From the NCBI GenBank assembly GCA_031419835.1, contig JANOLP010000190.1:1-13837 (forward strand): 13,837 bases of DNA, read 5' to 3'. Of this stretch, positions 6,862-13,837 are shown in pieces. The number at the start of each line of letters is the position of its first letter. Positions within the stretch are counted from its first letter, which is position 1. This DNA is from JALYOK01 sp031419835 (GTDB lineage: Bacteria > Pseudomonadota > Gammaproteobacteria > Burkholderiales > JALYOK01). The notes under the pieces were generated by a model. It did not search any database. It worked only from the letters and a program-made list of their open reading frames with translations, and had not been told where the DNA came from. The translations under genes and the position numbers were made by a program.

Positions 6862-7489
6862 ACAACACCTCGCGGGCGATTTGTTCCACCACGGCGTCAA
6901 CGCCCTCGCCGGTGGCGCAATTGGTCAGCAGTAGCGGTTTTCCGGCGCGCACCTCTTTCGCCTCACGGGTCATGCGTGCAAGATCGACCCGCACATAGGG
7001 CGCGAGATCGGTTTTGTTAATAATCAGTAAATCACATTGCAACACACCCAGACCGCGCTTGCGCGGAATATCGTCGCCGCCGGCGACATCGATAACGAAC
7101 AGCCAATAGTCAACGAGATCAAGCGAAAACGACGACGCTAAATTATCGCCGCCGCTCTCGATCAAAATCAAATCCAGCGGACTGAACTGCTGCTCGAGAA
7201 ATTCCGCCGCTTGCAGATTGAGCGTGGGATCTTCGCGGATAGCGGTATGGGGGCAGGCGCCGGTTTCGACCGCCATCACGCGATCGGCGGCAATCAAGCC
7301 GCTGCGTTTAATGCGCTCGGCATCTTCTTTGGTGACCAGATCGTTGGTGATGACGGCGATCTCGGTTCCGCGTGCGATGAAACGCGGGATCAGTTGCTCG
7401 AGTAACGCCGTCTTGCCGGAGCCTACCGGACCACCAATGCCGACTCGGGCGGGTCCTGGATGACGCTGTGACTTTAGAATCGCGCTCAT
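6851..7489 (-). CDS. ureG: Urease accessory GTPase UreG
   Basis: UreG is the GTP-dependent nickel chaperone that drives active-site assembly with UreD, UreF and UreE. The 212-residue protein has the P-loop GPVGSGKT (20-27), the nickel-binding CPH motif (C79, H81) inside ETGACPHTAIREDPT, ESGGDNLASSFS (111-122), and the guanine-specificity motif NKTD (158-161). The frame stays open upstream to 7549, but the ATG at 7489 gives the usual family length and lies one base after the ureC stop. The longer form would overlap ureC by 59 bases and add an unrelated leader. The gene order ureC-ureG-ureD is compact, which suggests coupled translation. All catalytic motifs look intact. Confidence 0.96.
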   Translation of the reverse strand: MSAILKSQRHPGPARVGIGGPVGSGKTALLEQLIPRFIARGTEIAVITNDLVTKEDAERIKRSGLIAADRVMAVETGACPHTAIREDPTLNLQAAEFLEQQFSPLDLILIESGGDNLASSFSLDLVDYWLFVIDVAGGDDIPRKRGLGVLQCDLLIINKTDLAPYVRVDLARMTREAKEVRAGKPLLLTNCATGEGVDAVVEQIAREVLFDR

Positions 7490-7490
7490 G

Positions 7491-9203
7491 TCAGCGCAAC
7501 ATATAGCGTTGGGCGAGCGGCAATTCACGCGCCGGTTCGCAGGTGACAAGCTTATCGTCGATGAATACTTCGAACGTCTGTGGATTCACCGTTATGTTGG
7601 GACAAATATCGTTATGCAGCATGTGTTGCTTGTTTAACTTTCGGGTGCCGCGCGCGGCGACACAGGCTTTGCGGATGCCGAGTTTTTCTTCGATGCGATT
7701 GTCGACAGCAAGCTGGTTAACGAAATTCACGCTCAACGATTGTTTAGCATTGCCGAACGCACCCCACTGAGGCCGCATCAATACTGGCTCGCATGTCATT
7801 AGGCTGGCGGCACTATCACCCATCGCGGACCAGACGATGAAGCCACCTTTCACGACCAATTCCGGTTTAATGCCGAAAAACGCGGGGCGCCAAAGTACGA
7901 TGTCAGCGAGTTTGCCTTTTTCCAAGGAACCGATGTGGGCATCGATACCAAAAGTGCGCGCGGCATTGATCGTGTATTTCGCGATGTAGCGCTTGATGCG
8001 TTCGTTATCGCCGAGCTTGGTTTTTTCCTCTTTCAGCCGACCGCGCTGATCTTTCATCTTGCTCGCCAACTGCCAGGTGCGGCAGATGACTTCGTTGATC
8101 CGCCCCATACCTTGGCTGTCGGAACCGAGCATCGAAATGGCGCCGATGTCGTGCAACACATCTTCGGCCGCAATAGTTTGCGCGCGGATGCGGCTCTCGG
8201 CAAACGCGACGTCTTCCGGTACCGAAGGATTCAAGTGATGGCATACCATGATCATGTCGAGGTGCTCATCGAAAGTATTCACGGTATAGGGATTGGTCGG
8301 ATTGGTCGACGAAGGCAAACAGTTCATATGACCGGCGACGGAAATAATATCCGGCGCATGGCCGCCACCGGCGCCTTCGGTGTGGTACATATGGATGGTG
8401 CGGCCGTTAATCGCAGCGAGGGTATCTTCGAGAAAACCGCTCTCGTTCAAGGTATCGGTGTGCAGTTGAACTTGAAAATCATATTCATCGGCAACGCTCA
8501 AACAAGTATCGATAACCGCCGGCATGGCACCCCAATCCTCGTGGATTTTCAGCCCCAAACAACCGCCCGCGAGTTGATCGATCAGCGAGCGCGGCTTGGA
8601 GGAATTACCGCGACCGAGAAAACCGAAATTAATCGGCCACGCTTCAGAGGCTTGCAGCATCTTGCCGACATTCCAGGCACCGCCACAGTCGATGCCCACG
8701 GTGATCGGGCCAAGAGAGCCGCCCAGCATGGTCGTCAGGCCGGATGAAATGGCGTGTTCGCACAATTGCGCGCTGTCAAAATGCACGTGCACGTCGATAC
8801 CGCCAGGTGTCGCGATCAAGCCTTCCGCATCGCGCACCGTGGTGGCCGCACCGCAAATTAATTCCGGATGGACGCCGTCCATCACGGCGGGATTGCCGGC
8901 TTTGCCGATGGCGACGATGCGACCGTCCTTAATGCCGATGTCACCTTTGATAATGCCCAACACGGGATCGATGATGACCGCATTGCTGATCAACATGTCC
9001 AGCGAACCCATGGCGCTGTCGTAGCCGGCGGTCAGACCCAAGCCATCGCGCAGGGTTTTGCCGCCACCGTGCAGACATTCGTCGCCGGGTACCGCATAGT
9101 CGTGTTCGATTTCCGCGAACAACGAGGTATCGCCCAGCCGCACCGCATCGCCCTTGGTGGGGCCGTACATGGCCGCATATTCTTTACGGGTCATTTTCGC
9201 CAC
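7491..9203 (-). CDS. ureC: Urease alpha subunit UreC (catalytic)
   Basis: Catalytic subunit of nickel urease, which hydrolyses urea to ammonia and carbamate in the cytosol; 570 residues, standard length. Nickel ligands and catalytic residues are in place: H139 and H141 (GGIDVHVHF), carbamylated K219 (GLKIHEDWG), H248 (QLHTDTLNESGF), H274 (HMYHTEGAGGGHAPD), D362 (GSDSQGMGR), flap C321 and H322 (MVCHHL), and R338 (AESRIR). Several normally constant stretches differ. The segment after GGSLGP (161-177) is about three residues shorter than the usual GPAxGTxATTCTPGPW, SDSQAMGR reads SDSQGMGR, and the MGDxNASIPTPEPV stretch reads MGDSAASLMTCEPV. The start is GTG at 9203, with AAGGAG upstream; an ATG at 9194 is possible. 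The gap to ureAB is 2 bases. Confidence 0.97.
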   Translation of the reverse strand: MAKMTRKEYAAMYGPTKGDAVRLGDTSLFAEIEHDYAVPGDECLHGGGKTLRDGLGLTAGYDSAMGSLDMLISNAVIIDPVLGIIKGDIGIKDGRIVAIGKAGNPAVMDGVHPELICGAATTVRDAEGLIATPGGIDVHVHFDSAQLCEHAISSGLTTMLGGSLGPITVGIDCGGAWNVGKMLQASEAWPINFGFLGRGNSSKPRSLIDQLAGGCLGLKIHEDWGAMPAVIDTCLSVADEYDFQVQLHTDTLNESGFLEDTLAAINGRTIHMYHTEGAGGGHAPDIISVAGHMNCLPSSTNPTNPYTVNTFDEHLDMIMVCHHLNPSVPEDVAFAESRIRAQTIAAEDVLHDIGAISMLGSDSQGMGRINEVICRTWQLASKMKDQRGRLKEEKTKLGDNERIKRYIAKYTINAARTFGIDAHIGSLEKGKLADIVLWRPAFFGIKPELVVKGGFIVWSAMGDSAASLMTCEPVLMRPQWGAFGNAKQSLSVNFVNQLAVDNRIEEKLGIRKACVAARGTRKLNKQHMLHNDICPNITVNPQTFEVFIDDKLVTCEPARELPLAQRYMLR

Positions 9204-9205
9204 GG

Positions 9206-9907
9206 TTACGCTCCTTTAAAGCCGCGGTCTTTGGCGAGCTTCATCGCTTCTGCCTTGCGCTCGGGGCTGCGGGTTGAGCCATTGGTGAGATTATTCAAAC
9301 CATATACTTCGCCCGTGCCGCCAAACGCGGCGAGTGTCACCTCTTTACTCTCGCCCGGCTCGAAGCGCACCGCCGTTCCTGCCGGAATATCCAAGTGCAT
9401 GCCGTAGGATTTTTCCCGATCAAACTGTAATGCGCGATTGGCTTCAAAGAAATGATAGTGACTGCCAATTTGGATGGGCCGATCGCCGGTGTTCAGCGCT
9501 TTGATTTTTGCTTTGCGTCGACCGGCGTTGAGTTCGATGTCTTCGTCCGGCGTGATAATTTCCCCGGGGTGAATTTGCGTTTGTTTTTTACCCTTGCCTT
9601 TGCCAGGGCGGATAGGATCATGCACCGTCACCAATTTTGTACCGTCGGGGAAAGTCCCCTCTACTTGAATGATGGGCATCATGTCCGCCACACCGGGCAT
9701 GACATCGTCCATACTCAATAGCGTCGAGCCGTAGCCGATCAGTTCGGCGACTGAGCGCCCTTCCCTGGCGCCCTCCAATATTTCATCGACGATAAAAGCA
9801 ATCGCCTCGGGGTGATTGAGTTTGAGACCCTTGGCGCGGTGCTTACGCGCAATCTCCGCGGCGGTGTAGATCGTCAAGCGTTCCATTTCCGTTGGCGTTA
9901 GGAGCAT
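9206..9907 (-). CDS. ureAB: Fused urease gamma-beta subunit (UreA-UreB)
   Basis: A single 233-residue protein joins the two small urease subunits. Residues 1-99 are the gamma domain (LTPTEMERLTIYTAAEIA, LNHPEAIAFI, DVMPGVADMMPIIQVEGTFPDG). A basic linker (RPGKGKGKKQT, 100-110) leads to the beta domain, 111 to about 208 (IHPGEIITPD, IQIGSHYHFFEANRALQFDR, GMHLDIPAGTAVRFEPGE). About 25 charged C-terminal residues follow. Fusion in this order is known from Helicobacter UreA and from some other bacteria; most proteobacteria keep ureA and ureB separate. The ATG at 9907 follows the ureF stop after 9 bases. Note that in Helicobacter naming this fused protein is simply called UreA and the alpha subunit UreB. 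Confidence 0.96.
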   Translation of the reverse strand: MLLTPTEMERLTIYTAAEIARKHRAKGLKLNHPEAIAFIVDEILEGAREGRSVAELIGYGSTLLSMDDVMPGVADMMPIIQVEGTFPDGTKLVTVHDPIRPGKGKGKKQTQIHPGEIITPDEDIELNAGRRKAKIKALNTGDRPIQIGSHYHFFEANRALQFDREKSYGMHLDIPAGTAVRFEPGESKEVTLAAFGGTGEVYGLNNLTNGSTRSPERKAEAMKLAKDRGFKGA

Positions 9908-9916
9908 GGTGTTTTC

Positions 9917-10591
9917 CTAATTGGCAAACAAGCGCGATTGACCGACTTCGTGGCGCATCATGGCAATCTCCGAGGCCGGAACGAAGCTTGACATCTCATT
10001 GGCCACGTCAACAGCCATTGAGTCGTCGATGATGCCGTGGGCCGCTTGCAGGATCTTTTGTGCATCGATATGACCAATTACGCCGAGTCGAATAGCCGCG
10101 CCCAATACGCCCAAACACAACGTATGTGCGGAGGTGACCTGGGCTTCTTCGCAGGACATTCCGACGCCGCGCCAAAGCAAGCCTTGTACCGCAGCGACAT
10201 GACCATGGGCGAATCCGTCACGGACTCTTTCCCGATAAATATCCGCCTGCGGTGTTCCTAACTGGCTATGCACTCTGAGTAACGTCGCGCCGGCACGGCG
10301 AGAACCTTCCCGAAGTTCGCGCGCGAGCGCGAGGACTTCCAACTCTCTGTCGCACGCCGCCACGCGATCCAGATCGTCGGCACTTTGATGCGCGCGAACC
10401 AGCGCGATACGATCGCAAGTCGACCAGCGGTGTTTCAGTTGGCCAACGAGAAATAATTGCACCTCGGACGCGCTGCGCAGTAATCCGTCGGCATGCAATG
10501 TTTCCAGTCCCCATGAAAAAGCGATACCGCCGCTGGGGAAAAACGTATCGCCGTGTTGCAAGGCGTTTAATAGTGCTTTCGAATTAGTCAT
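9917..10591 (-). CDS. ureF: Urease accessory protein UreF
   Basis: UreF bridges UreD and UreG and controls GTP hydrolysis during nickel insertion. The 224-residue helical protein shows the family motifs DTFFPSGGIAFSWGLETL near the start, ARELREGSRRAGATLLRV in the middle, and the conserved end MMRHEVGQSRLFAN. The frame is open upstream to 10669, but the ATG at 10591 gives a normal N-terminus (MTNSKALLNALQHGD) and a normal length. It overlaps the end of ureE by 8 bases, which suggests translational coupling. The longer form would overlap ureE by 86 bases and carry an unrelated leader. Confidence 0.95.
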   Translation of the reverse strand: MTNSKALLNALQHGDTFFPSGGIAFSWGLETLHADGLLRSASEVQLFLVGQLKHRWSTCDRIALVRAHQSADDLDRVAACDRELEVLALARELREGSRRAGATLLRVHSQLGTPQADIYRERVRDGFAHGHVAAVQGLLWRGVGMSCEEAQVTSAHTLCLGVLGAAIRLGVIGHIDAQKILQAAHGIIDDSMAVDVANEMSSFVPASEIAMMRHEVGQSRLFAN

Positions 10592-11030
10592 CGATGCGCT
10601 GCACCTTTCCGCTGGTGAGTAGATGATGCAGCCTATCCAGATAGCTTTGCGCCGGACCCTCGATAGCAATGCGAATTGCGTCGTGGTCGAACTTTACTTT
10701 CCAATGCATATTGCCCGCGAAGTAGCCAACTTCCAGCGCCGCCGCCGTGTCCTTGGCCTTCATCACCAGCCATTGTTCCGCTTCCATACGCACGACGATG
10801 GCGCGACCCGATTCCAGCAGCAAAACGGCGCCATTGGCGAGCTGATCCGAACGCGGCAAGGCAATGGCGACATCTTCACCACGATCGGTGACCGCACGCA
10901 AACGGTGCCTTAGGGTATCTTGTTTCTTGAGTGTGATGTAATGAACCGCGCCGTCATGCTCCAAGTCATGAAGCCGATGCGCGATGTCGTGATCGGTCGC
11001 GAAGCCAACGATATGCGTGAGGGTTTGCAT
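10584..11030 (-). CDS. ureE: Urease accessory metallochaperone UreE
   Basis: UreE is a dimeric nickel-binding protein that hands nickel to UreG. The 148-residue sequence has an N-terminal beta domain ending ALPRSDQLANGAVLLLESG and a C-terminal ferredoxin-like domain with AALEVGYFAGNMHWKVKF, the counterpart of the usual GNRHLP segment; H109 is the likely interface nickel ligand. The C-terminus (HHLLTSGKVQRIDD) has no His-rich tail, so it is probably a carrier and not a nickel store. The protein is divergent: GNRHLPV reads GNMHWKV. It is the first gene of the urease cluster, with a candidate promoter upstream and the amiE terminator beyond that. The ATG at 11030 has only a weak GGGG-containing site in front. 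Confidence 0.9.
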   Translation of the reverse strand: MQTLTHIVGFATDHDIAHRLHDLEHDGAVHYITLKKQDTLRHRLRAVTDRGEDVAIALPRSDQLANGAVLLLESGRAIVVRMEAEQWLVMKAKDTAAALEVGYFAGNMHWKVKFDHDAIRIAIEGPAQSYLDRLHHLLTSGKVQRIDD

Positions 11031-11069
11031 ACATCCCCATTAAAGTAGCCGAGCAGTCGAGTTCACCCA

Positions 11070-11099
11070 AAATTAGCGGCGTTTCAGAACGATAATCAA
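11070..11099 (-). promoter_or_regulatory. Candidate promoter of the urease cluster
   Basis: On the minus strand, TTGATT (11099-11094) and TAATTT (11075-11070) are 18 bases apart, a fair sigma70-like pair between the amiE terminator and the ureE start. A separate start for ureE is expected because the terminator should stop most transcription from urt-amiE. The match is moderate, so this is a suggestion. Confidence 0.35.
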
Positions 11100-11127
11100 A
11101 CTCCGCTCGCGTCATTGCTTTGATATG

Positions 11128-11151
11128 AAAACCAGCCGCCGAAGCGGCTGG
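11128..11151 (-). terminator. Rho-independent terminator after amiE
   Basis: On the minus strand the sequence is CCAGCCGC-TTCG-GCGGCTGG followed by TTTT: a perfect 8-bp GC-rich stem, a very stable UUCG tetraloop, and a short T-run. It starts 11 bases after the amiE stop codon (11165-11163). The T-run is short (TTTTCAT), so some read-through into the urease genes may remain. Confidence 0.88.
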
Positions 11152-11162
11152 CATGGCAACGA

Positions 11163-12203
11163 TTAACGATGGGCGATTTCTTTCTCGTTCGGAATGCCTG
11201 GGATAGGCGCTTCCGATGTGCCAACCGTCTTGCGCGTAAAAGCTTCCACTTGCTCGCGTGCGCCTTCCGGATCGGTGATCCACTTTTTGTAGAAGTCGTA
11301 CGGGCAGGCGGCGACACCTTTGTCGCCTTCGTGTGAATTGATCTTGCCGGTATAACCACGATGCAGCAGCTTGAACAAGTGGTTCTCCGACTGCATGTTT
11401 TTGCGCGCATCGCGGATCAGGAACTTCGACAACGCGGCGTACTGTACACCCATGTCTTCCTCACCGCACTCACCCAAGGTACGGCCGTCGAAGCCGATGA
11501 TGGCGGAATGACCGAAGTAGGAATACACGCCGTCGAAGCCGGCGGCGTTGGCCACTGCAACGTAGGTATTATTTGCCCATGCCATGGCTTTAGCCATAAT
11601 TATTTGCTGCTCTTTTGCCGGATACATATAGCCTTGGCAGCGGATGATCAACTCGGCGCCGCGCATGGCGCAGTCGCGCCAAATTTCCGGATAGTTGCCG
11701 TCGTCGCAAATGATCAGACTGATCTTCAGGCCTTTGGGACCATCGGACACGTAGGTGCAATTTCCCGGATACCAGCCTTCGATCGGCACCCACGGCATGA
11801 TCTTGCGATACTTTTGCACGATCTCGCCTTGATTGTTCATCAGGATGAGGGTGTTATAAGGCGCTTTGTTTGGGTGCTCTTCGTGGCGTTCGCCGGTGAG
11901 AGAAAACACGCCCCATACATTGGCTTTGCGGCAAGCCGCGGCAAATATTTCCGTTTCCTCGCCGGGTATCGATGCGGCGGTATCGTACATTTCTTTGCTG
12001 TCGTACATGATTCCGTGAGTAGAGTATTCCGGAAAAATAACCAAGTCCATGCCCGGCAAACCCGTCTTCATACCAACAACCATATCGGCGATCTTGCGGC
12101 AATTCTCCAACACCTCTTTTTTGGTGTGCATACGGGGCATTTTGTAGTTGACTACGGCCACGCCGACGCAATCATCACTGCTAGAAATATCTCCATGTAA
12201 CAT
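11163..12203 (-). CDS. amiE: Aliphatic amidase AmiE (nitrilase superfamily)
   Basis: Cytosolic amidase (EC 3.5.1.4) that hydrolyses short aliphatic amides such as acetamide to the acid and ammonia. The 346 residues match the length and numbering of Pseudomonas aeruginosa AmiE, starting MLHGDISSSDDCVGVAVVNY. The catalytic triad is E59 (FPEYSTHGIMYD), K134 (QKYRKIMPW) and C166 (IICDDGNYPEIW); W138 is also kept. AmiF formamidases are similar but shorter, and they lack this N-terminus. The start ATG at 12203 has GAGGAG a suitable distance upstream. The gene lies 45 bases after urtE, with no visible terminator between, so it is probably transcribed with the urea importer and then stopped at 11128-11151. 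The exact substrate is inferred; formamide, acetamide and propionamide are all possible. Confidence 0.95.
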   Translation of the reverse strand: MLHGDISSSDDCVGVAVVNYKMPRMHTKKEVLENCRKIADMVVGMKTGLPGMDLVIFPEYSTHGIMYDSKEMYDTAASIPGEETEIFAAACRKANVWGVFSLTGERHEEHPNKAPYNTLILMNNQGEIVQKYRKIMPWVPIEGWYPGNCTYVSDGPKGLKISLIICDDGNYPEIWRDCAMRGAELIIRCQGYMYPAKEQQIIMAKAMAWANNTYVAVANAAGFDGVYSYFGHSAIIGFDGRTLGECGEEDMGVQYAALSKFLIRDARKNMQSENHLFKLLHRGYTGKINSHEGDKGVAACPYDFYKKWITDPEGAREQVEAFTRKTVGTSEAPIPGIPNEKEIAHR

Positions 12204-12248
12204 CTTTAGTTCTCCTCGAAAAATGCAGGTTGCCCCGCGTCAACAAAT

Positions 12249-12938
12249 CTATACCGTGAGGTAAGAGTGAATCTTTGCTTTATCGACCGACTCTTTCGGT
12301 CCTTGGTACACAAACTCTCCTTTTTCGATGATAAGAAATCGATCGGCGATCGCCATCGTAAAACTCAAAACTTGTTCCGACACGACAACCGAGAATCCGC
12401 GCTCTTGCTTGAGCTTATTCAGCGCTTTGGCAATATCCTTGATAATCGATGGCTGCAATCCCTCGGTCGGCTCGTCTAACAATAGGACTTTCGGATTAGT
12501 TACCAGCGCCCTGGCGATGACCAGTTGTTGCTGCTGGCCACCTGATAGATTGCCGCCCTTGCGATCCTTCATTTCCTTCAATACCGGAAACGTGCTGTAA
12601 ATGTATTCTGGAACGTCCGCATCCGGATTGGCTTCCATGCCAGTGCGAATATTCTCCTCGACGGTAAGGTAAGGAAACACCATCCTGCCCTGTGGAACGT
12701 AGGCCATGCCTTGCACCACGCGCTCATAGCTTTTGGCTTTAAAAAGCTCCACGCCGTTGAGCAATACGCTGCCACCCTTGGCCGGGATAATGCCGATCAA
12801 AGATTTGAACAAGGTCGTCTTGCCCATGCCGTTACGACCCATGATTGCGACGGTTTCGCCCTCGTTGACATCGAAGCTGATGTCGCGAATGACATGGCTT
12901 TCGTCGTAGTTGACATTCAGATGAGTAACTTTCAGCAT
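12249..12938 (-). CDS. urtE: Urea ABC transporter ATP-binding protein UrtE
   Basis: Second ATPase of the UrtABCDE importer, in the LivF branch. The 229 residues show Walker A GRNGMGKT (34-41), Q-loop Q83 (YVPQGRMVFPYLTVEENI), signature LSGGQ (131-135), Walker B VLLLDEP (151-157), and the LivF-like SEQ (E188-Q189) in place of the usual switch His. The phrase PQGRMVFPYLTVEENI, and position next to urtD, separate it from ordinary branched-chain amino acid ATPases. The ATG at 12938 lies 3 bases after the urtD stop. Together with UrtD it powers uptake of urea through the UrtB-UrtC channel at the inner membrane. The substrate is supported by the urease cluster downstream. Confidence 0.94.
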   Translation of the reverse strand: MLKVTHLNVNYDESHVIRDISFDVNEGETVAIMGRNGMGKTTLFKSLIGIIPAKGGSVLLNGVELFKAKSYERVVQGMAYVPQGRMVFPYLTVEENIRTGMEANPDADVPEYIYSTFPVLKEMKDRKGGNLSGGQQQQLVIARALVTNPKVLLLDEPTEGLQPSIIKDIAKALNKLKQERGFSVVVSEQVLSFTMAIADRFLIIEKGEFVYQGPKESVDKAKIHSYLTV

Positions 12939-12941
12939 CGC

Positions 12942-13679
12942 CTATAGTCCCAGGTACGTTTCGATCACTTTGGGATCGTTCTGCACTTGATCCATACTGC
13001 CTTCGCTGAGCACTTTGCCTTGATGCAACACCGTCACGCGGTGGGCAATCTTGCGCACGAATTCCATGTCGTGCTCGATCAGAATGATCGAGCGACCCTT
13101 GGAAATTCGGTTTAACAATTCCGCCGTTAGATCTCTTTCACGCGCGCTCATTCCGGCAACCGGCTCGTCCAGCAACAGTAGTTCCGGCTCCTGCATCAGC
13201 AGCATGCCGATCTCGAGCCACTGCTTTTGACCGTGGCTCAATGTACCGGCCTTGGTGTCTACTTCGTCCTTCAAATACATGTCGTGCGCGACTTGCCTGA
13301 CGCGCTGTTTGATTTCATCGGTCGATCTAAAGAATAGCGAACCAAAAATACCGCGTTTCTTGGGATAGGACAGCTCTAGGTTTTCCCAAACGGTCAAATC
13401 TTCATACACCGAAGGCGTTTGAAATTTTCGGCCGACGCCGGCGCGGGTAATTTTGTACTCGTTTGCCTTGGTGAGTTCTTGGCCCTTAAATTTGATACTG
13501 CCGGCCGATGGCTTGGTCTTGCCGCAAATCATGTCCAACAAAGTCGTCTTGCCGGCTCCGTTCGGGCCGATGACACAACGCAGTTCGTCTTTTTCGACGA
13601 ACAGATTCAAATTATCGACTGCCTTGAATCCATCGAAGGAAACGGTGAGACTCGATACCGAAAGGATTTCAGTACTCAT
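12942..13679 (-). CDS. urtD: Urea ABC transporter ATP-binding protein UrtD
   Basis: First ATPase of the urea importer, LivG branch, 245 residues. It has Walker A GPNGAGKT (38-45), Q-loop Q87 (GVGRKFQTPSVYEDLTVWEN), signature LSHGQ (147-151), Walker B LLLLDEP (167-173), and switch H203 (IEHDMEFV). KFQTPSVYEDLTVWENLELS and LSHGQKQWLEIGMLL are typical of UrtD and differ from the LSGGQ of LivG. The ATG at 13679 overlaps the urtC stop codon (ATGA), a sign of coupled translation. The gene order urtC-urtD-urtE is standard. Confidence 0.95.
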   Translation of the reverse strand: MSTEILSVSSLTVSFDGFKAVDNLNLFVEKDELRCVIGPNGAGKTTLLDMICGKTKPSAGSIKFKGQELTKANEYKITRAGVGRKFQTPSVYEDLTVWENLELSYPKKRGIFGSLFFRSTDEIKQRVRQVAHDMYLKDEVDTKAGTLSHGQKQWLEIGMLLMQEPELLLLDEPVAGMSARERDLTAELLNRISKGRSIILIEHDMEFVRKIAHRVTVLHQGKVLSEGSMDQVQNDPKVIETYLGL

Positions 13680-13837
13680 TGCGTTTCCGATTCAAGCTTT
13701 TTGCCGACCGGCGCATTAAGATTTTCGGTTTGTTTTTTTCCGACACGTAGTTTGTCCATCAAACTGGCCAGGCCACCGGGCAAAAACATCACGACGATGA
13801 CAAACAGCGCGCCAATAAAATACAACCAGTATTCGAC
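13676..13837 (-). CDS. urtC: Urea ABC transporter permease UrtC, C-terminal end (partial)
   Basis: Only the last 53 residues and the stop codon are in the window. They show the end of the final membrane helix (WLYFIGALFVIVVMFLPGGL) followed by a basic cytosolic tail (SLMDKLRVGKKQ) with about 20 further hydrophilic residues. The FLPGGL motif at the end of the last helix is typical of LivM/UrtC permeases. Identity as UrtC rests on this end plus the adjoining urtD and urtE. The stop TGA overlaps the urtD start as ATGA. The tail (TENLNAPVGKKLESETQ) is not recognised. Confidence 0.85.
   Translation of the reverse strand, partial: VEYWLYFIGALFVIVVMFLPGGLASLMDKLRVGKKQTENLNAPVGKKLESETQ

Noticed and set aside
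7935..8747. Plus-strand open frame of 270 codons
   Set aside because: Antisense to the core of ureC, with no ribosome site and no family resemblance.
10966..11283. Minus-strand frame across the amiE-ureE junction
   Set aside because: It runs through the amiE terminator and out of frame into both neighbours. A small part upstream of ureE looks protein-like but has no start signal of its own.
11361..12200. Long plus-strand open frame of 279 codons
   Set aside because: It lies wholly antisense to amiE, whose protein is certain by its catalytic residues. The frame is open because of the codon pattern on the other strand and shows no recognisable motifs.
11163..12203. Formamidase (AmiF or FmdA) for the amidase gene
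   Set aside because: FmdA is an unrelated fold, and AmiF is shorter with a different N-terminus. The match in length, start and E59/K134/C166 numbering favours AmiE.

Overview
The window is one unbroken series of genes that all read on the minus strand, so transcription runs from the right edge to the left. It suggests a proteobacterium, most likely beta or gamma. The aliphatic amidase is of the Pseudomonas AmiE type with the same length and catalytic numbering, the two-component pair is of the NarL/FixJ type, and an intergenic palindrome has the CCCTCACCCTAGCCC look common in such genomes. The CbbQ/CbbO-type pair hints at autotrophy, but the window holds no Rubisco or nitric oxide reductase gene, so this is only a hint.

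From right to left: (1) the 3' end of urtC, then urtD and urtE, which form the membrane and ATPase part of a urea ABC importer (13837-12249). (2) amiE, an aliphatic amidase (12203-11163), closed by a strong UUCG-loop terminator. (3) A complete urease cluster in the order ureE, ureF, ureAB (gamma and beta subunits fused), ureC, ureG, ureD (11030-5986), packed with gaps of a few bases or short overlaps. (4) A MoxR-type AAA+ ATPase (cbbQ/norQ family), a REP-like palindrome, a VWA-domain partner (cbbO/norD family) and a thioredoxin-fold protein without the CxxC pair (5968-2222). (5) An 874-base gap with several inverted repeats and a plausible promoter. (6) A PAS-containing histidine kinase and the N-terminal part of its response regulator (1347-1).

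Regions 1-3 form one nitrogen-scavenging module. Urt imports urea, urease splits it into ammonia and CO2, and AmiE releases ammonia from short amides. UreE, UreG, UreF and UreD load nickel into the UreC active site. Region 4 follows ureD after only 17 bases and is probably co-transcribed. The AAA+/VWA pair belongs to a family that activates metalloenzymes or Rubisco, and its position suggests either a passenger or a partner for a nitrogen or metal enzyme. The two-component pair lies beyond the long gap and is probably a separate unit.

The points most worth a second look are the AAA+/VWA/CxxC-less thioredoxin trio behind urease, the altered stretches in UreC, and the gap at 1348-2221. That gap has a NarL-type 7-2-7 dyad, a perfect palindrome inside a promoter spacer, and possible remains of a longer kinase N-terminus. 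I saw no tRNA, rRNA, CRISPR array, transposase or phage gene.
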